Assembly (NCBI RefSeq): GCF_048269865.1
Contig: NZ_JBLWUA010000008.1
Location: 1 to 64,000, forward strand
DNA from: Parasphingorhabdus sp048269865
GTDB lineage: Bacteria > Pseudomonadota > Alphaproteobacteria > Sphingomonadales > Sphingomonadaceae
Direction: 5' to 3'
Length of the DNA: 64,000 nucleotides
Every line of letters starts with the position of its first letter. Position 1 is the stretch's first letter. The notes under the pieces are model-generated. The model saw only the letters and a list, made by a program, of their open reading frames with translations, was not told the DNA's origin and made no database searches. Made by a program: the position numbers and the translations under genes. Positions 8,106 through 18,300 of this stretch are shown here, in pieces.

Positions 8106-9257
8106 CTAAAGCAGCTTCGACAGTTCATCCAGCATCACCGCCGAGGCGCCTCCGCCTAGCGAATGGGGGCGCGTGTCGCGCCATAATCGTTCGATTTCCG
8201 TGCCTTGCATATAACCATAGGCACCGTGGTGCTGAACGCAGATGTCCACGACCCGCTTCAGCAGCTCGGGAAGCGTCGCCTTGATCATCGTTGCTTCCAT
8301 ACGCACGGAATGGCCGCCGCTTTTCTTGCGCGCGGCGTGGTAGAGCATAAGCTTTGCTGCGGCGAGTTCGGCAACCAGCTTTGCGATGTCATGCCGGATC
8401 GACTGCAGATCCCACAAGGTGCCGCGGTAGGCGTCGCGTTCCTTGAGATAGGCCAGCGTCAGTTCAAGCGCACGTTCTGCCATGCCCACACATTGTGCGC
8501 CGATGGAGAGCCGCTCATTCTCGATTCCGCCCATCATCAGGTAGAATCCAGCGCCTTCGTCCCCAAGCATATTGGCGGCAGGCACGCGGAACTCATCAAA
8601 AAACAGCTCGCTCATGTCAGAGGTCTTCCAACCGGTTTTCCGGAAATTCTCTCCGTTGGAGAAGCCTTTGCCGCCTTTCTCAACGACGAACAGCGAAAAT
8701 CCCCGCCCCCCGCGCGCATCCAGATCGGTTTTTGCGACCGTTACGAAAACATCTCCTGAGACGGCATTGGTGATGTAGGTTTTTTGACCGTTCAACACCC
8801 ACTCATCAGCTTCACGCCGGGCACTTGTGGTCATGCGGGTCAGGTCGGACCCTCCGCGCGGTTCGGTCACCGCAAGTCCCGCGATCCGCTTGCCGGACAG
8901 GATATCCGGCAGGAAGCGCGCGCATTGCTCTGTGGAACCAAGGCCCCCGATGATCGAGGCGGTGATATCGGCGTGATCTGAAATGGCCGCTGAAAAACCG
9001 CCATTTCCTGATCGGCCGATCTCTTCGCCAAACACGACCGAGCCAAGCGCATCGAACCCCGCCCCGCCCCGGTCTTCCGGGATGGCAATGCCGAGAAAGC
9101 CAAGCTGGCCGAGGTCCTCATAAACCGATTGGGGCAGCGTCCCCAGCTGTTCCCATTCCGGAGAATTGGGCCGCACTTTGTCGTCGATATACCGGCGCAA
9201 TTGGGCGCGCAGCATCACATGTTCGTCGCTCAGGAAATCCGCATCATAGTCGAGCAT
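8106..9257 (-). CDS. acyl-CoA dehydrogenase family flavoprotein
   Basis: 383 aa, the normal size. An N-terminal helical domain (EHVMLRAQLRRYIDDKV) is followed by the FAD/substrate signatures (GLAVTEPRGGSDLTRM, YITNAVSGDVFVTVAKT) and the C-terminal QHHGAYGYMQGTEIERLWRDTR motif. It should oxidise an acyl-CoA to the 2,3-enoyl-CoA with electrons passing to ETF. Where many members carry the catalytic Glu just before GT (xEGTxEI), this protein has GGGASAV, so the base is missing at that position and must lie elsewhere or the reaction differs. It is the last gene of the four-gene operon and starts three bases after the hydratase stop. The substrate is unknown. Confidence 0.85.
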   Translation of the reverse strand: MLDYDADFLSDEHVMLRAQLRRYIDDKVRPNSPEWEQLGTLPQSVYEDLGQLGFLGIAIPEDRGGAGFDALGSVVFGEEIGRSGNGGFSAAISDHADITASIIGGLGSTEQCARFLPDILSGKRIAGLAVTEPRGGSDLTRMTTSARREADEWVLNGQKTYITNAVSGDVFVTVAKTDLDARGGRGFSLFVVEKGGKGFSNGENFRKTGWKTSDMSELFFDEFRVPAANMLGDEGAGFYLMMGGIENERLSIGAQCVGMAERALELTLAYLKERDAYRGTLWDLQSIRHDIAKLVAELAAAKLMLYHAARKKSGGHSVRMEATMIKATLPELLKRVVDICVQHHGAYGYMQGTEIERLWRDTRPHSLGGGASAVMLDELSKLL

Positions 9258-9260
9258 CGC

Positions 9261-10043
9261 TTAGCGTCCTTTGAAGGCGGCTGGACGCCGTTCAAGGGCA
9301 GCAGCAATCCCTTCGCGGACATCGTCACTTGCGCAAATGCGGCTCAGCAATTCAGCCTCACGGGCGAGCTGGGTGTCGAGCGAATTGTCGTTCGTTTCCA
9401 ACAGCAATCGGCGCGATGCGGCAAAGGCAAGCGTCGGCCCTTTCGCCAACTGCTGCGCAAGCGTTATGGCCCGCTCCTGCAATTTCGACGCGGCCACGAC
9501 CTCAGTCACCAGGCCAATTTCGCAGGCTTCTTCGGCTTTGATCCGGCGATTTGTAAGCAGCATTTCCTGGAATCGGCGCATACCGATCAGCCTTGGCAAG
9601 AGAAAGGTCGAGGCCCCATCGGGAGAAAACCCGATTGCGGTGTACGCGACAGTCCAGTTCGCATCCTCGGAGGCAACAACCAGATCGGCAAAAACGCTCA
9701 AGGCCACGCCGGCACCCGCGACTGCGCCTTGTACGGCAGACACGATCGGGGCGTTCAGCCGCATCATAAGCGCCAGTGCCTGATGATATTCGCTCGTCGA
9801 TGCTCTCACAAAGGTTGGCAGGTCATCAACATCCGCAAAGGCAAGCAGATTGCCGCCAACACTGAAATTCTTGCCTTCCGCGGTGAACAGCACGGCCCGC
9901 AGTTCGCTGCACGCGTGAAGCTCGATCGCCGCGGCCTTGAACTGCTTGCCGAACTCAAGATCAAGCGGGTTGCCTTTGTCCCCGTTGACCAGTGTGAGGC
10001 GCGCAAGGCCATCTTCGATCGTCAATTCCACCGTTTTCACCAT
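9261..10043 (-). CDS. enoyl-CoA hydratase/isomerase (crotonase) family protein
   Basis: About 260 aa. Start taken at 10043 (MVKTVELTIEDG), because GGGAG lies eight bases before it; a longer reading starts at 10058, directly abutting the stop of the upstream gene. Crotonase features: an oxyanion-hole region FSVGGNLLAFA, and GAVAGAGVALSVFADLVVAS. In place of the hydratase glutamate/GGTQ segment it reads SPDGASTFLLPRLIG, with Asp where PaaG-like and delta3-delta2-enoyl-CoA isomerases keep an Asp. Isomerisation of a double bond is therefore as likely as hydration. It sits between a carotenoid-oxygenase-like gene and an acyl-CoA dehydrogenase, implying CoA-thioester degradation of the cleavage product. 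Confidence 0.82.
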   Translation of the reverse strand: MVKTVELTIEDGLARLTLVNGDKGNPLDLEFGKQFKAAAIELHACSELRAVLFTAEGKNFSVGGNLLAFADVDDLPTFVRASTSEYHQALALMMRLNAPIVSAVQGAVAGAGVALSVFADLVVASEDANWTVAYTAIGFSPDGASTFLLPRLIGMRRFQEMLLTNRRIKAEEACEIGLVTEVVAASKLQERAITLAQQLAKGPTLAFAASRRLLLETNDNSLDTQLAREAELLSRICASDDVREGIAAALERRPAAFKGR

Positions 10044-10058
10044 GTTCTGATCTCCCAT

Positions 10059-11486
10059 TTACGCGGTTCGAAACGCCTCCGCATCGACCCATCGGCCGTG
10101 GAATTTTGGCGGGACCCGTTGTGGAAGTTTGATGCGAGCGACGGGCCCGTCTTCGATGCTGTCGGCAGGAGTGATCCAGAACTCGCTGGTCATCCTTTGC
10201 TTGTCCGTAACGAACCCGATCAGGTAGCCGTCATCTTCTCGCTTTGCCCCATCGCGGGGGGCAAAGCTCATCTCACTGGCGATATGGTGCATGGGCAGTT
10301 TCAGATCGGTTCTGCTGCCGGTTGCAAGATCATATTTGTAGATCCCCTGCGCTTCCAGGGTGGGCTGATTAATATCGATCCGAGCCATGTAGCTGTATCG
10401 CGCGCCCGAGCAGATATGGTGATCATTGACTCTTGGAAATTCGACGAAGCTATCGTCAAGTTGCCTTTCGGTGACCGCGCCCGTTCTGGTGTTGAGACGC
10501 CACATATAGGGATGGGAATCAAATCGATGCTCGCCGTCAACCAAAGGGAGATCATCGAGGATCGCGCCTGATTTGGTATGCCGGGTCGCGCCATCCAGTC
10601 TTGCGCCAACCAGCACAAATTCATAGCCCTCATCCCAGGCCGAGGAGATGTGCCACATGAAGCATGGCTTGATATCAAACCACTTGATGGCCGCGCTTTC
10701 ATCCTTGCGATCAACCAACGCGATGCGCGCGGGCGTTTCATCATCAAGCACGAAGCCCAGAGCCTTTTGGTCCGGGCGCTTGAAATCCATCATCAGGGGG
10801 AAATCAAAAACGCCGATATAGCGGTCCGACAAGGCCATATCGTGCTGCACACGGGGGCCGGGCAGCGGCACTTCGCTGAACCGGGTAATCCGGCCATCTT
10901 CCGACGCTACGCCTATGTTTAGAAAGGGCGGTTTCGGGGCCCATGAGATGAAGAACAGCTCGCCCGTCCTGGGGTCGAGCTTGGAATGAGAGGTCAGCCC
11001 TCCTGTCAGCGTATTCTGGTAATCGAACGTGCCGCGCGTCTCCAGGTCGGGAAGGGTCAATTCGTGAGGCGTGCCGCCTTCCCACCACAGGGCCAGAAAC
11101 TTTCCCGAATGATAGACAAGATCGGTGTTGGCGACGTTCTTGTGCCTTTTGCCTTGTCCAGGCATCGCCAGCGATCCAACATAGGTTGCCTCGCCGGCCT
11201 TCAGGTCCTCGGCCAGCCCTTGGGTCTTGATAAACCGGCTGCGGAAAATGGCATCGCCATCGTTCAATTCGATCCCGTGCACCATGCCATCACCGTCGAA
11301 CCATGAATGGCCGGCACCCGGTGGAAAGCGGGGGTTGGCGCCGTTGTGCGCGAACAAACCGTTCAGGTCTCGAGGAATTTCGCCCATGACCGTCAAGTCG
11401 CGTGCGGTTATTTCCTCAAGGACCGGTTGATAGACCCCTTCAAGATAGGGCGAGGCGGTTTGGATTGTTTTGGAAACCATGTTCAT
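10059..11486 (-). CDS. carotenoid cleavage oxygenase (RPE65/lignostilbene dioxygenase family)
   Basis: 475 aa. The four iron-ligand histidines of this non-haem Fe(II) family are visible in order: His167 (LTSHSKLDP), His215 (VQHDMALS), His279 (FMWHISSAWDEG) and His463 (KFHGRWV). The N-terminal motif FAHNGANPRFPP and GDGMVHGI are also typical. Such enzymes cleave a C=C bond of carotenoids, apocarotenoids or stilbenes with O2. No signal peptide. The gene overlaps the P450 stop by four bases, so the two are translationally coupled. A stilbenoid, apocarotenoid or other isoprenoid substrate is possible; the sequence does not decide between them. Confidence 0.88.
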   Translation of the reverse strand: MNMVSKTIQTASPYLEGVYQPVLEEITARDLTVMGEIPRDLNGLFAHNGANPRFPPGAGHSWFDGDGMVHGIELNDGDAIFRSRFIKTQGLAEDLKAGEATYVGSLAMPGQGKRHKNVANTDLVYHSGKFLALWWEGGTPHELTLPDLETRGTFDYQNTLTGGLTSHSKLDPRTGELFFISWAPKPPFLNIGVASEDGRITRFSEVPLPGPRVQHDMALSDRYIGVFDFPLMMDFKRPDQKALGFVLDDETPARIALVDRKDESAAIKWFDIKPCFMWHISSAWDEGYEFVLVGARLDGATRHTKSGAILDDLPLVDGEHRFDSHPYMWRLNTRTGAVTERQLDDSFVEFPRVNDHHICSGARYSYMARIDINQPTLEAQGIYKYDLATGSRTDLKLPMHHIASEMSFAPRDGAKREDDGYLIGFVTDKQRMTSEFWITPADSIEDGPVARIKLPQRVPPKFHGRWVDAEAFRTA

Positions 11487-12811
11487 CCCTCCAACTCGAA
11501 TTGAATGGGGAGATGTTTAATCCCGGTGACAAAGCTACTCTCAATTCCCACCGGATCGCCGTCCAGCTTGACCGATTTGAGTAGAGGGATCAGGGCCTCC
11601 CACAGGATCCGCATCTCCATCCGGGCAAGGTGCAGGCCCAGACACATATGAGCGCCGTACCCAAAGGCGATATGCTGCGCTTCTCGGTCCAGTCGAAACT
11701 CATTCGGTGCTTCGAAAACATCCTCGTCGCGATTGGCAGAGGCGTAGCAAAGCATCATCCAATCGCCTTTCCTGATCTGGCGCCCGCGAAGGGTGACATC
11801 ATCAGAAGGCGAGCGCATGAAATTGCGCACCGGTGTCGCCCAGCGAATGGATTCCTCGATAAAGGCGGGGATCTGGCCCGGATCGTCCTTCAGCGTCGCG
11901 AGCAATCCAGCCTGGGTCGCGAGCGCCCACATCCCGCACGCAACCGACGAAGACGTGGTATCGTGACCGGCGGTTGCGACGATGAAATAATATCCAAGCG
12001 CCTGTTCGGGTGTGATCGGCTCGCCGTTGATTTCCGCATGGGCGATAAGGGTCGCCAGATCATCTTTAGGTTCCGCGCGCCGTTGTTCTGACAAAGCCAG
12101 AAAATAGGCGGAATATTCCGCGACGATGGCCATGATTGTTTCCGCGTAAGCTGCGGGCGAAAGCGTATCCATCGCCCTTTGCGTCTCTTCATCCAGAGGT
12201 GCGAAGATTTCCTGAGTAAGCTTGAGCATCAACGGGAAATCTGCCTCCGGAACCCCGAGAATCTGCATCACGACTTCCAGCGGATAATGAAGCGCAATGT
12301 CGGAGGCGAAATCGCATCTGCCACGTGTCGCCTCGAATTTTTCAACCGTCTTGCGAGCGATATCCTCAATATCATCGGTGCGCTTTTTGATGCTGCCGGG
12401 CATAAACCACTTTTGTGTCAGCTTGCGCAGCTGCATATGCTCCGGCTCATCGAGCTGAACCAGTGTCTGCAACATCGATGGCCGGCCCGTCACTTCACGC
12501 TGCCGTGCATCACTCGCCTTGTCGATCAAGGTCGAAGAACGATCCCCATAAGGAAACAGCGTGTTGTTCTTCGCGATCTCAGCCAGGTCGGCGTGCTTCG
12601 TGACAACCCAAAAGCGGTCGAAGGCTTCTGGCTCGGCAATCCCCAGAGGGTTGTTCGCGCGCAGCCATTCGTACGTGTCGAATATCCTGCCAGAAGCATA
12701 GGCTTTCGGGTCCACCAGCGTCTGTGCCAGCTTCTGGCCGATGCTCGTATTTCCTGTCTGATCAGAGGCTGCTGCCATTGAGAAATTCCTGTCCTGACTT
12801 TCGATGGGCAT
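11483..12811 (-). CDS. cytochrome P450 monooxygenase
   Basis: 442 aa, soluble bacterial P450. I-helix motif AGHDTTS at 281-287 (acid-alcohol pair for O2 activation), ExxR in EESIRW, and the haem loop FGYGAHMCLG with the cysteine ligand at residue 390. It hydroxylates or epoxidises an organic substrate using electrons from a ferredoxin that is not encoded nearby. A shorter start at 12778 (MAAASDQ) is possible. First gene of the operon with the cleavage oxygenase, crotonase and acyl-CoA dehydrogenase; the 18-bp palindrome lies directly before the start codon. Members with this layout in sphingomonads act on terpenoids, steroids and fatty acids; which applies here is unknown. Confidence 0.9.
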   Translation of the reverse strand: MPIESQDRNFSMAAASDQTGNTSIGQKLAQTLVDPKAYASGRIFDTYEWLRANNPLGIAEPEAFDRFWVVTKHADLAEIAKNNTLFPYGDRSSTLIDKASDARQREVTGRPSMLQTLVQLDEPEHMQLRKLTQKWFMPGSIKKRTDDIEDIARKTVEKFEATRGRCDFASDIALHYPLEVVMQILGVPEADFPLMLKLTQEIFAPLDEETQRAMDTLSPAAYAETIMAIVAEYSAYFLALSEQRRAEPKDDLATLIAHAEINGEPITPEQALGYYFIVATAGHDTTSSSVACGMWALATQAGLLATLKDDPGQIPAFIEESIRWATPVRNFMRSPSDDVTLRGRQIRKGDWMMLCYASANRDEDVFEAPNEFRLDREAQHIAFGYGAHMCLGLHLARMEMRILWEALIPLLKSVKLDGDPVGIESSFVTGIKHLPIQFELEG

Positions 12812-12814
12812 ATT

Positions 12815-12832
12815 TTCTAACGATTGTTAGAA
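12815..12832. promoter_or_regulatory. TetR-type operator between P450 operon and its regulator
   Basis: TTCTAACGATTGTTAGAA has perfect 7-bp arms (TTCTAAC/GTTAGAA) around GATT. It lies 4 bases upstream of the P450 start and 38 bases upstream of the divergent TetR start, in a 59-bp shared promoter, so binding there could repress both genes. It resembles operators of TetR/FadR-like repressors of acyl-CoA genes. Confidence 0.7.
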
Positions 12833-12870
12833 TAATTGCAAGCCCTTTGCCAAGCGGGTAGAGAGCGTGA

Positions 12871-13461
12871 ATGAGCACCGTCACTTCACCGTCCAAATCA
12901 GCGCAGACGCGCACCCGCATTCTGGATGCTGCTGCGAGCCTGTTCCGTCAGGTGGGCTATGGAGCCGCATCTTTGCGGGATATCGCTCAAAAGGCCGATA
13001 TGCAGGCGGGGAGTTTATACTATCACTTTGACAGTAAAGACGAACTTGCGGAGGCAGTGATGCTTGCGGGTGTCGAAGGCTCGGACGCCGCAGTAAGAGG
13101 GGCGGTCGCGGCCTTGTCGCCAGATGCTAGCGTGCTGGACCGGCTGGAGGCTGCGTTTGAAGCGCATCTGACATTTCTTTTGAGCCGGTCGGATTATGCG
13201 GTCGCGATGCTGCGTATGCTCCATCAAACGCCTAATTCCATCCAGCAGCGCACGCTTGAACGACAAAGAGACTTCGGGCGGTTCTTCGGTGAACTGTTCG
13301 AGATGGCAAAGAAAGAGGGTGTGATCAAACCCGCGCTCGACTTGTCGGCGCTACGAATGCTGATTTTTGGCGCGATGAATTGGGCCCCGGAATGGTACTC
13401 GGACTCGGGTCTGACGCCATCGGACTTGGCAGCACAGCTACGGCTTTTGATAGAAAGCTAG
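12871..13461 (+). CDS. TetR-family transcriptional regulator
   Basis: 196 aa. Residues about 10-58 form the TetR DNA-binding domain (RTRILDAAASLFRQVGYGAASLRDIAQKADMQAGSLYYHFDSKDEL shows the full pattern of helices 1-4). The remaining helices form the ligand-binding and dimer domain and are not diagnostic. It is divergent from the P450/cleavage-oxygenase operon across a perfect palindrome, so it is most likely the repressor of that operon, released by a pathway intermediate, perhaps a CoA ester. A 48-bp internal piece of this gene recurs at 8005-8052 at the far end of the operon. Confidence 0.88.
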   Translation: MSTVTSPSKSAQTRTRILDAAASLFRQVGYGAASLRDIAQKADMQAGSLYYHFDSKDELAEAVMLAGVEGSDAAVRGAVAALSPDASVLDRLEAAFEAHLTFLLSRSDYAVAMLRMLHQTPNSIQQRTLERQRDFGRFFGELFEMAKKEGVIKPALDLSALRMLIFGAMNWAPEWYSDSGLTPSDLAAQLRLLIES

Positions 13462-13621
13462 GCAGTCTCTCAGGCCTTTATAGCGAGGCTCTAGGTCTGC
13501 CCTTCGCCAAGACTTTTGCAGTATGTGCTCCCGAGATTCATTTCCTAGCAGGAGCCGGAATGTATCCGGCTATTAAGGCTCGAAATCTTTGTTGCTACTG
13601 CGCATTTGCAACCGCTGATCG

Positions 13622-14932
13622 CTATGCTGCCATTGCTTCCTGGCGGGTCCGAAACTGATCAAAAAGACACGCGATATGGCGCGCATAAGGGCGTCCCGCT
13701 TCGGTAATGACCAGTTGGCCATCGCGCTGACAGATCAGGCCCTTTTCGTCAAAAATATCGAGCAGATGGACATCCGGCAACATATTGGCGGCCCCGGCAT
13801 CGACATGCCCCTGACACAGAAGAGAAGAGATTGTCGCACCCCGTTTTCTCGTTTCCTGGTCGCGGGTCACGCCGCGAACAGCCGCGACCATGTCTGAAGA
13901 GACCAAAGACCGGTATCGCCCGACATTTTTTTCATTCTGCACCAGAAGGCCCGGCAGGCAGCTGATGGCGCTGGCGCCAAAGCCGATCAGGGTCTCGTTG
14001 GGATCCTCGGTAAAGCCCTGAAAATTCCGGTGAACCCGGCCTTCGCTCGCAGCAATAGCCAGGGAATCTGTGGGCAAGGCGAAATGGTCAAAGCCGATCG
14101 CCACATAGCCTGCTTCGGTCAGCCGTTGATAGCCGAGCTCGCTCTGTTCAAAGCGCAATGCTGCATCGGGGAGGCTGTCACCATCAATCCGCCTCTGCCG
14201 CGGTATCATTCCGGGCATGTGGGCATAGCCGAACAACGAAACACGGCTGGGCTGGAGTTCGATTGTCTGAGTCAGCGTTTCGTTGAGATCCTGCAAAGAC
14301 TGTTGGGGCAAGCCGTACATCAGATCGAAATTGATCGAATCGATGCCGTGCCGGCGCAAGGTAGATACGGATTTCTCGATATCGGCGAGCGGCTGGATGC
14401 GCCCGATCGCTTCCTGAACGTGCGGCGCGAAGGTCTGGACGCCGAGACTCACTCTGTCGACATGGGACGCCGCCAGCGCCACCGCCCATTCCGAGGTAAA
14501 GCCGCGCGGATCGAGCTCGACCGAGATTTCCGGGGTGCCGGCATCGAATATTGTCGTAATCCGGTCGAGAAGGCGGACAAATTCCATGGTCGTAATGGCG
14601 TTCGGACTGCCACCGCCAAAGGCGATACGGCGTATTTTCCCCCGACCGCCCAGCAACCGGCCGATCAACACAAATTCCTTTTCCAGCGCGTCCAGATAAG
14701 CGGTCAGCCGCTGGGCTTTGCCCGCCGCCCCGGTGTTGCATCCGCAATACCAGCAGATCGAGTGGCAATAGGGAATATGGACATAGAGGGATAAAGGCGT
14801 GCCTGGGGGCATGTCGCTCAGCGCCTGGACATATTGGTCGGCACCGCAGCCGTCATGGAACTCGACCGCGGTCGGGTAGCTCGTGTAGCGCGGCACGGGT
14901 TTAGCCAGTAATTCAGGATGATAAGACCACAT
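13622..14932 (-). CDS. hemN: oxygen-independent coproporphyrinogen III oxidase
   Basis: 436 aa radical-SAM enzyme. The cluster-binding cysteines are C56-x3-C60-x2-C63 (HIPYCHSICWYCGC), the form typical of HemN, with YTSYPTA near the N-terminus and the GGGSPN loop after it. It converts coproporphyrinogen III to protoporphyrinogen IX without O2, in the cytoplasm. It is slightly shorter than enteric HemN (about 457 aa) but all the N-terminal motifs are present. It stands alone, and a perfect FNR-type box 36 bases before the start indicates induction at low oxygen. Confidence 0.93.
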   Translation of the reverse strand: MWSYHPELLAKPVPRYTSYPTAVEFHDGCGADQYVQALSDMPPGTPLSLYVHIPYCHSICWYCGCNTGAAGKAQRLTAYLDALEKEFVLIGRLLGGRGKIRRIAFGGGSPNAITTMEFVRLLDRITTIFDAGTPEISVELDPRGFTSEWAVALAASHVDRVSLGVQTFAPHVQEAIGRIQPLADIEKSVSTLRRHGIDSINFDLMYGLPQQSLQDLNETLTQTIELQPSRVSLFGYAHMPGMIPRQRRIDGDSLPDAALRFEQSELGYQRLTEAGYVAIGFDHFALPTDSLAIAASEGRVHRNFQGFTEDPNETLIGFGASAISCLPGLLVQNEKNVGRYRSLVSSDMVAAVRGVTRDQETRKRGATISSLLCQGHVDAGAANMLPDVHLLDIFDEKGLICQRDGQLVITEAGRPYARHIACLFDQFRTRQEAMAA

Positions 14933-14967
14933 GGGGAAGCCAATAGGCGACTGAACCGGGCGACGCT

Positions 14968-14981
14968 TTGATCTAGATCAA
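14968..14981. promoter_or_regulatory. FNR/Anr-type box upstream of hemN
   Basis: TTGATCTAGATCAA is an exact match to the FNR consensus TTGAT-N4-ATCAA and is fully palindromic. Its centre lies about 42 bases before the hemN start codon, which suits activation of hemN when oxygen is low. Confidence 0.8.
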
Positions 14982-15327
14982 AAAGAATTTCCGAGAAAAT
15001 GCCGGGAAATGGAGCGCCGTTATTCCGGAGCCTGATATCTTCCATTCTATACCCTGTCAGGCCATCGCGAATGATATCGCGCTTGCCAGCGACCAAAGCG
15101 CCTGTTTGCAACATGCGCCAGACGCTGGTGCTCCGGTTGTATAAAAATCTGCATATGCGAATGGCCGGCAGCCGAACCAAATGAATGTCCGTGCACCAGG
15201 CGACCATCAAATGGTGCTGCAAACCAGATCGCCACCTTCCTACAGGATTTTTTTGACAGGGTTTCTCCAAATATGTCGCCTTGCATAGGGAGAGCGTTTT
15301 TTCGGCTTGCTTGCACAGGGGAAAATC
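14982..15327. other. intergenic region between hemN and the autotransporter gene
   Basis: About 350 bases with no convincing gene; short minus-strand frames here have no family features. It must contain the autotransporter promoter. No strong palindrome other than the FNR box was seen. Confidence 0.4.
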
Positions 15328-18300
15328 ATGTCAATGGGAACAGCGGAACCGAACTCAGCCACGATCTTTTCAAAGCTTCGAACGACATGCAGCATGGCTT
15401 CGCTCGCCACCGCGACCCTGGCAACAATGCTTGCGGCTCCCAGCCCGGCTGCGGCGCAGCAAAAAACCCCCGGCAATGATCCGGAATGCCCGATCGTTGA
15501 TGGCGTCGCCACCTGCACCGGGGATGTCTCCGGCGGGATAGTCGCGGGCGTGGGGTCGCCGGTCTTCGACACGCTGAACGTTGGGAATTTGAGCGGCCCG
15601 ATCGCTCCCGCCGGCATATTGGGGATCGGCTTGTACAAGGTCGACGGTGACTTGACGGTCAACATTGCCGACGATGTCATTATCGAGACCTATGACGATC
15701 CGAACATCGAAGGCTTTGGACAGGGTATCCTCGCCGTTGTCGATAACGGGTTCGATCTGACAATAAACACAGGCGCGTCAATCCGGTCAGACGGAAACGG
15801 CAGTCCCATTGTCGGAATAGAAGCTGCGGTCTATAACGGGTTCGGCAATGTCGACGTCACCAACCGCGGGAATATAACGGCTTTTAGCGACTTTCCCTCG
15901 GCGAGTGCAATTACGGCCTTTAGCGACCAGAGCACTGGCTCGATCCGGGTCAACAATTCGGGGAATCTCAGCGCTTCATCGGGAGGAACCGGGGAACGCG
16001 ACCGCGTTACGTCCGGCATTTTTGCCTATCACGTGCTTGGCGGTAACGACATCGATGTGGTCAATAGCGGCAGCATCGACGTCAGCGTCACAACGAGCGA
16101 TATCGATTCCAATGGCTTCGCGGCCGGGATTGTCAGCTACGCCTTTGGCGACCCGACCAACACCAGGATCAGCAACACCGGATCGATCAGCGCGACGGGG
16201 CCGTTCGCCAGCGGCATTGCAACCTTCACCCAGAATCTCAGCCCCTCCACGCCGTCGACCGTAAGCATCACCAATGACGGCACGATCCGTACGACCGAAA
16301 ATGAAGGCGGCTACGGCATTCTGGCGCAGAGCAACGGAACCGCTGTCGACATGAATGTCTTCAATCGTGCCACAATCCAGATGGACTCGCCGGACGGTGC
16401 GGTATCAGGCATTTTCAGCAGGAGCGTAGCGCTCAACGCAACCTCGCGCGTCGAAAATTATGCGACCATGACCGGATCCGGCTTCAACCTGCGCGGCATC
16501 GGCATTTCGGCTTTTGGTGCGCCAGCCGGTGGCACTTATGATTTCACGGTGATCAACCAGGCGGATTTTGATTTCGACGCCGGGGCGACGATCGGTATCA
16601 CCGCCTTTGCCACTGCTGAAGACAATGTGACCGCCGCCATCACCAACAGCGGAAATTTCAACTTCACGTCCGGTATCGGCACATTGTCCTCCGGCATCCG
16701 GGCCACCTTCGACACGGTCGATAACAGTGCCAATGGCGCGGACGGGCTCAGCACGCTGACCATCGACAATAGCGGCAATATCTTCATGGGTACGGGCAAC
16801 GCGCTATTGGCGAGTGCCGACCAGATGACGATCACCAATAGCGGGACACTGAGCACGACCGGCGCGAATTCCGATGCCGTGATCCTCAGCGGTATTGATA
16901 AGGATTCCACCCTCGCCTTTTCGACCACCGCCGATATCACGACCAGCGGCGCAGGGAGCGCCGCGGTCCGGCTGAACGGCAACAATCTGAGCGATTCCGG
17001 CATAAGTGAAATCACGCGCGTTGTTACGGTCGAAAAGGCGCGGCTGGCCGATTACGCGAAGAATGTGATCGCCGACTATATCAATAGCGGTGGCAATGAT
17101 GTCGCACCCGGTTCGGCATTGCCGCGCGATCCATCAAGCCAGAACCGGCCGGATGGGTCGGCCTTCTATAACCGCTTTACCGTGGGCGATCGGGCGTTGA
17201 TCGAAAGCGACGGCGGACAGGCGGCGATCATCAGCCAGCCCAATCTCTACATCGAATTTGGCCGGGACGTGACCAACGGCCTCGGCGCGCTGCTCAGTGC
17301 CTCGAGCGGCGCAGCCGGTATCCTCGGCAATTACGCCACTGCTTTGCTCGCCCACGGTGCGACGCTCGCTAGTTCGAGCAACGGAGCGCCGTTGTTCGGG
17401 GTTACGGCCGATGACAATCACTCCGCCTATGTCGGACTGGTCGACGTCATCGCCGAGACCGACGGCGACAACAGCATTGCGTTCGATTTCGGCAGTGCAC
17501 TTAATAGCGTCGGCGCGTTCCAGTCGGGCGCGAGCGCGGACGGCGTCGGCACCAGCATCACAACGTTCGGCGACAATTCGCACGCCATTCGCTTCGGCCC
17601 TGGCGAAAGTTCGACGTTCACCGCGACGATCATGGCGACCGCCATTGCCACATCGGGCAATGGCGCGCGGGGTGTCGCCATCGATGGCGGTGCCAACAGC
17701 TCGGTCAGTGTCGCGTTGGGCGACAGCAGCTTGATCACCGGCGGCATGGACAGCGATGCAATACATATCGGCGTGGGCGGCTCCAGCGACGTTCTGCTGC
17801 TGCTCCAGAACTCGACCGTGGCAACCACCGGCGGCGGCAGCGATGCCATCGATATCCCGCAGTTGGCCAATGGCTCCATCGGCGATGCCGTCATCATCGA
17901 CAGCGATATTGCGACCGAAGGCGACGATGCGCGCGGCTTCGTTCTTGCCGAACTGGGCGGTGATACGTCGAGCCGCACCGCCTTCATTGCCAACAGCAGC
18001 TTCACCACACAGGGCGACGGATCGACCGCTCTGCTGTTCGATGCGTTTGGCGAAAATTCCAATAGCACGACAAGCATCTTCGGCACGACGATCACAACGG
18101 CTGGCAGCAATGCGCGCGGGATCGATCACGGATTGGACGGTGACTCAAGCTCAGCTTCTATCACCATTGAAAACACAACGGTCACCACCACCGGCGCTAC
18201 CAATGCCGGGGCGATGATCTTCGAAGGCACCGTCGACGTCGGTTCCGCCTTCACTATCTTGCTCACCGACCTCGGCCTCTCGACGGTCGGCACCGATTCT

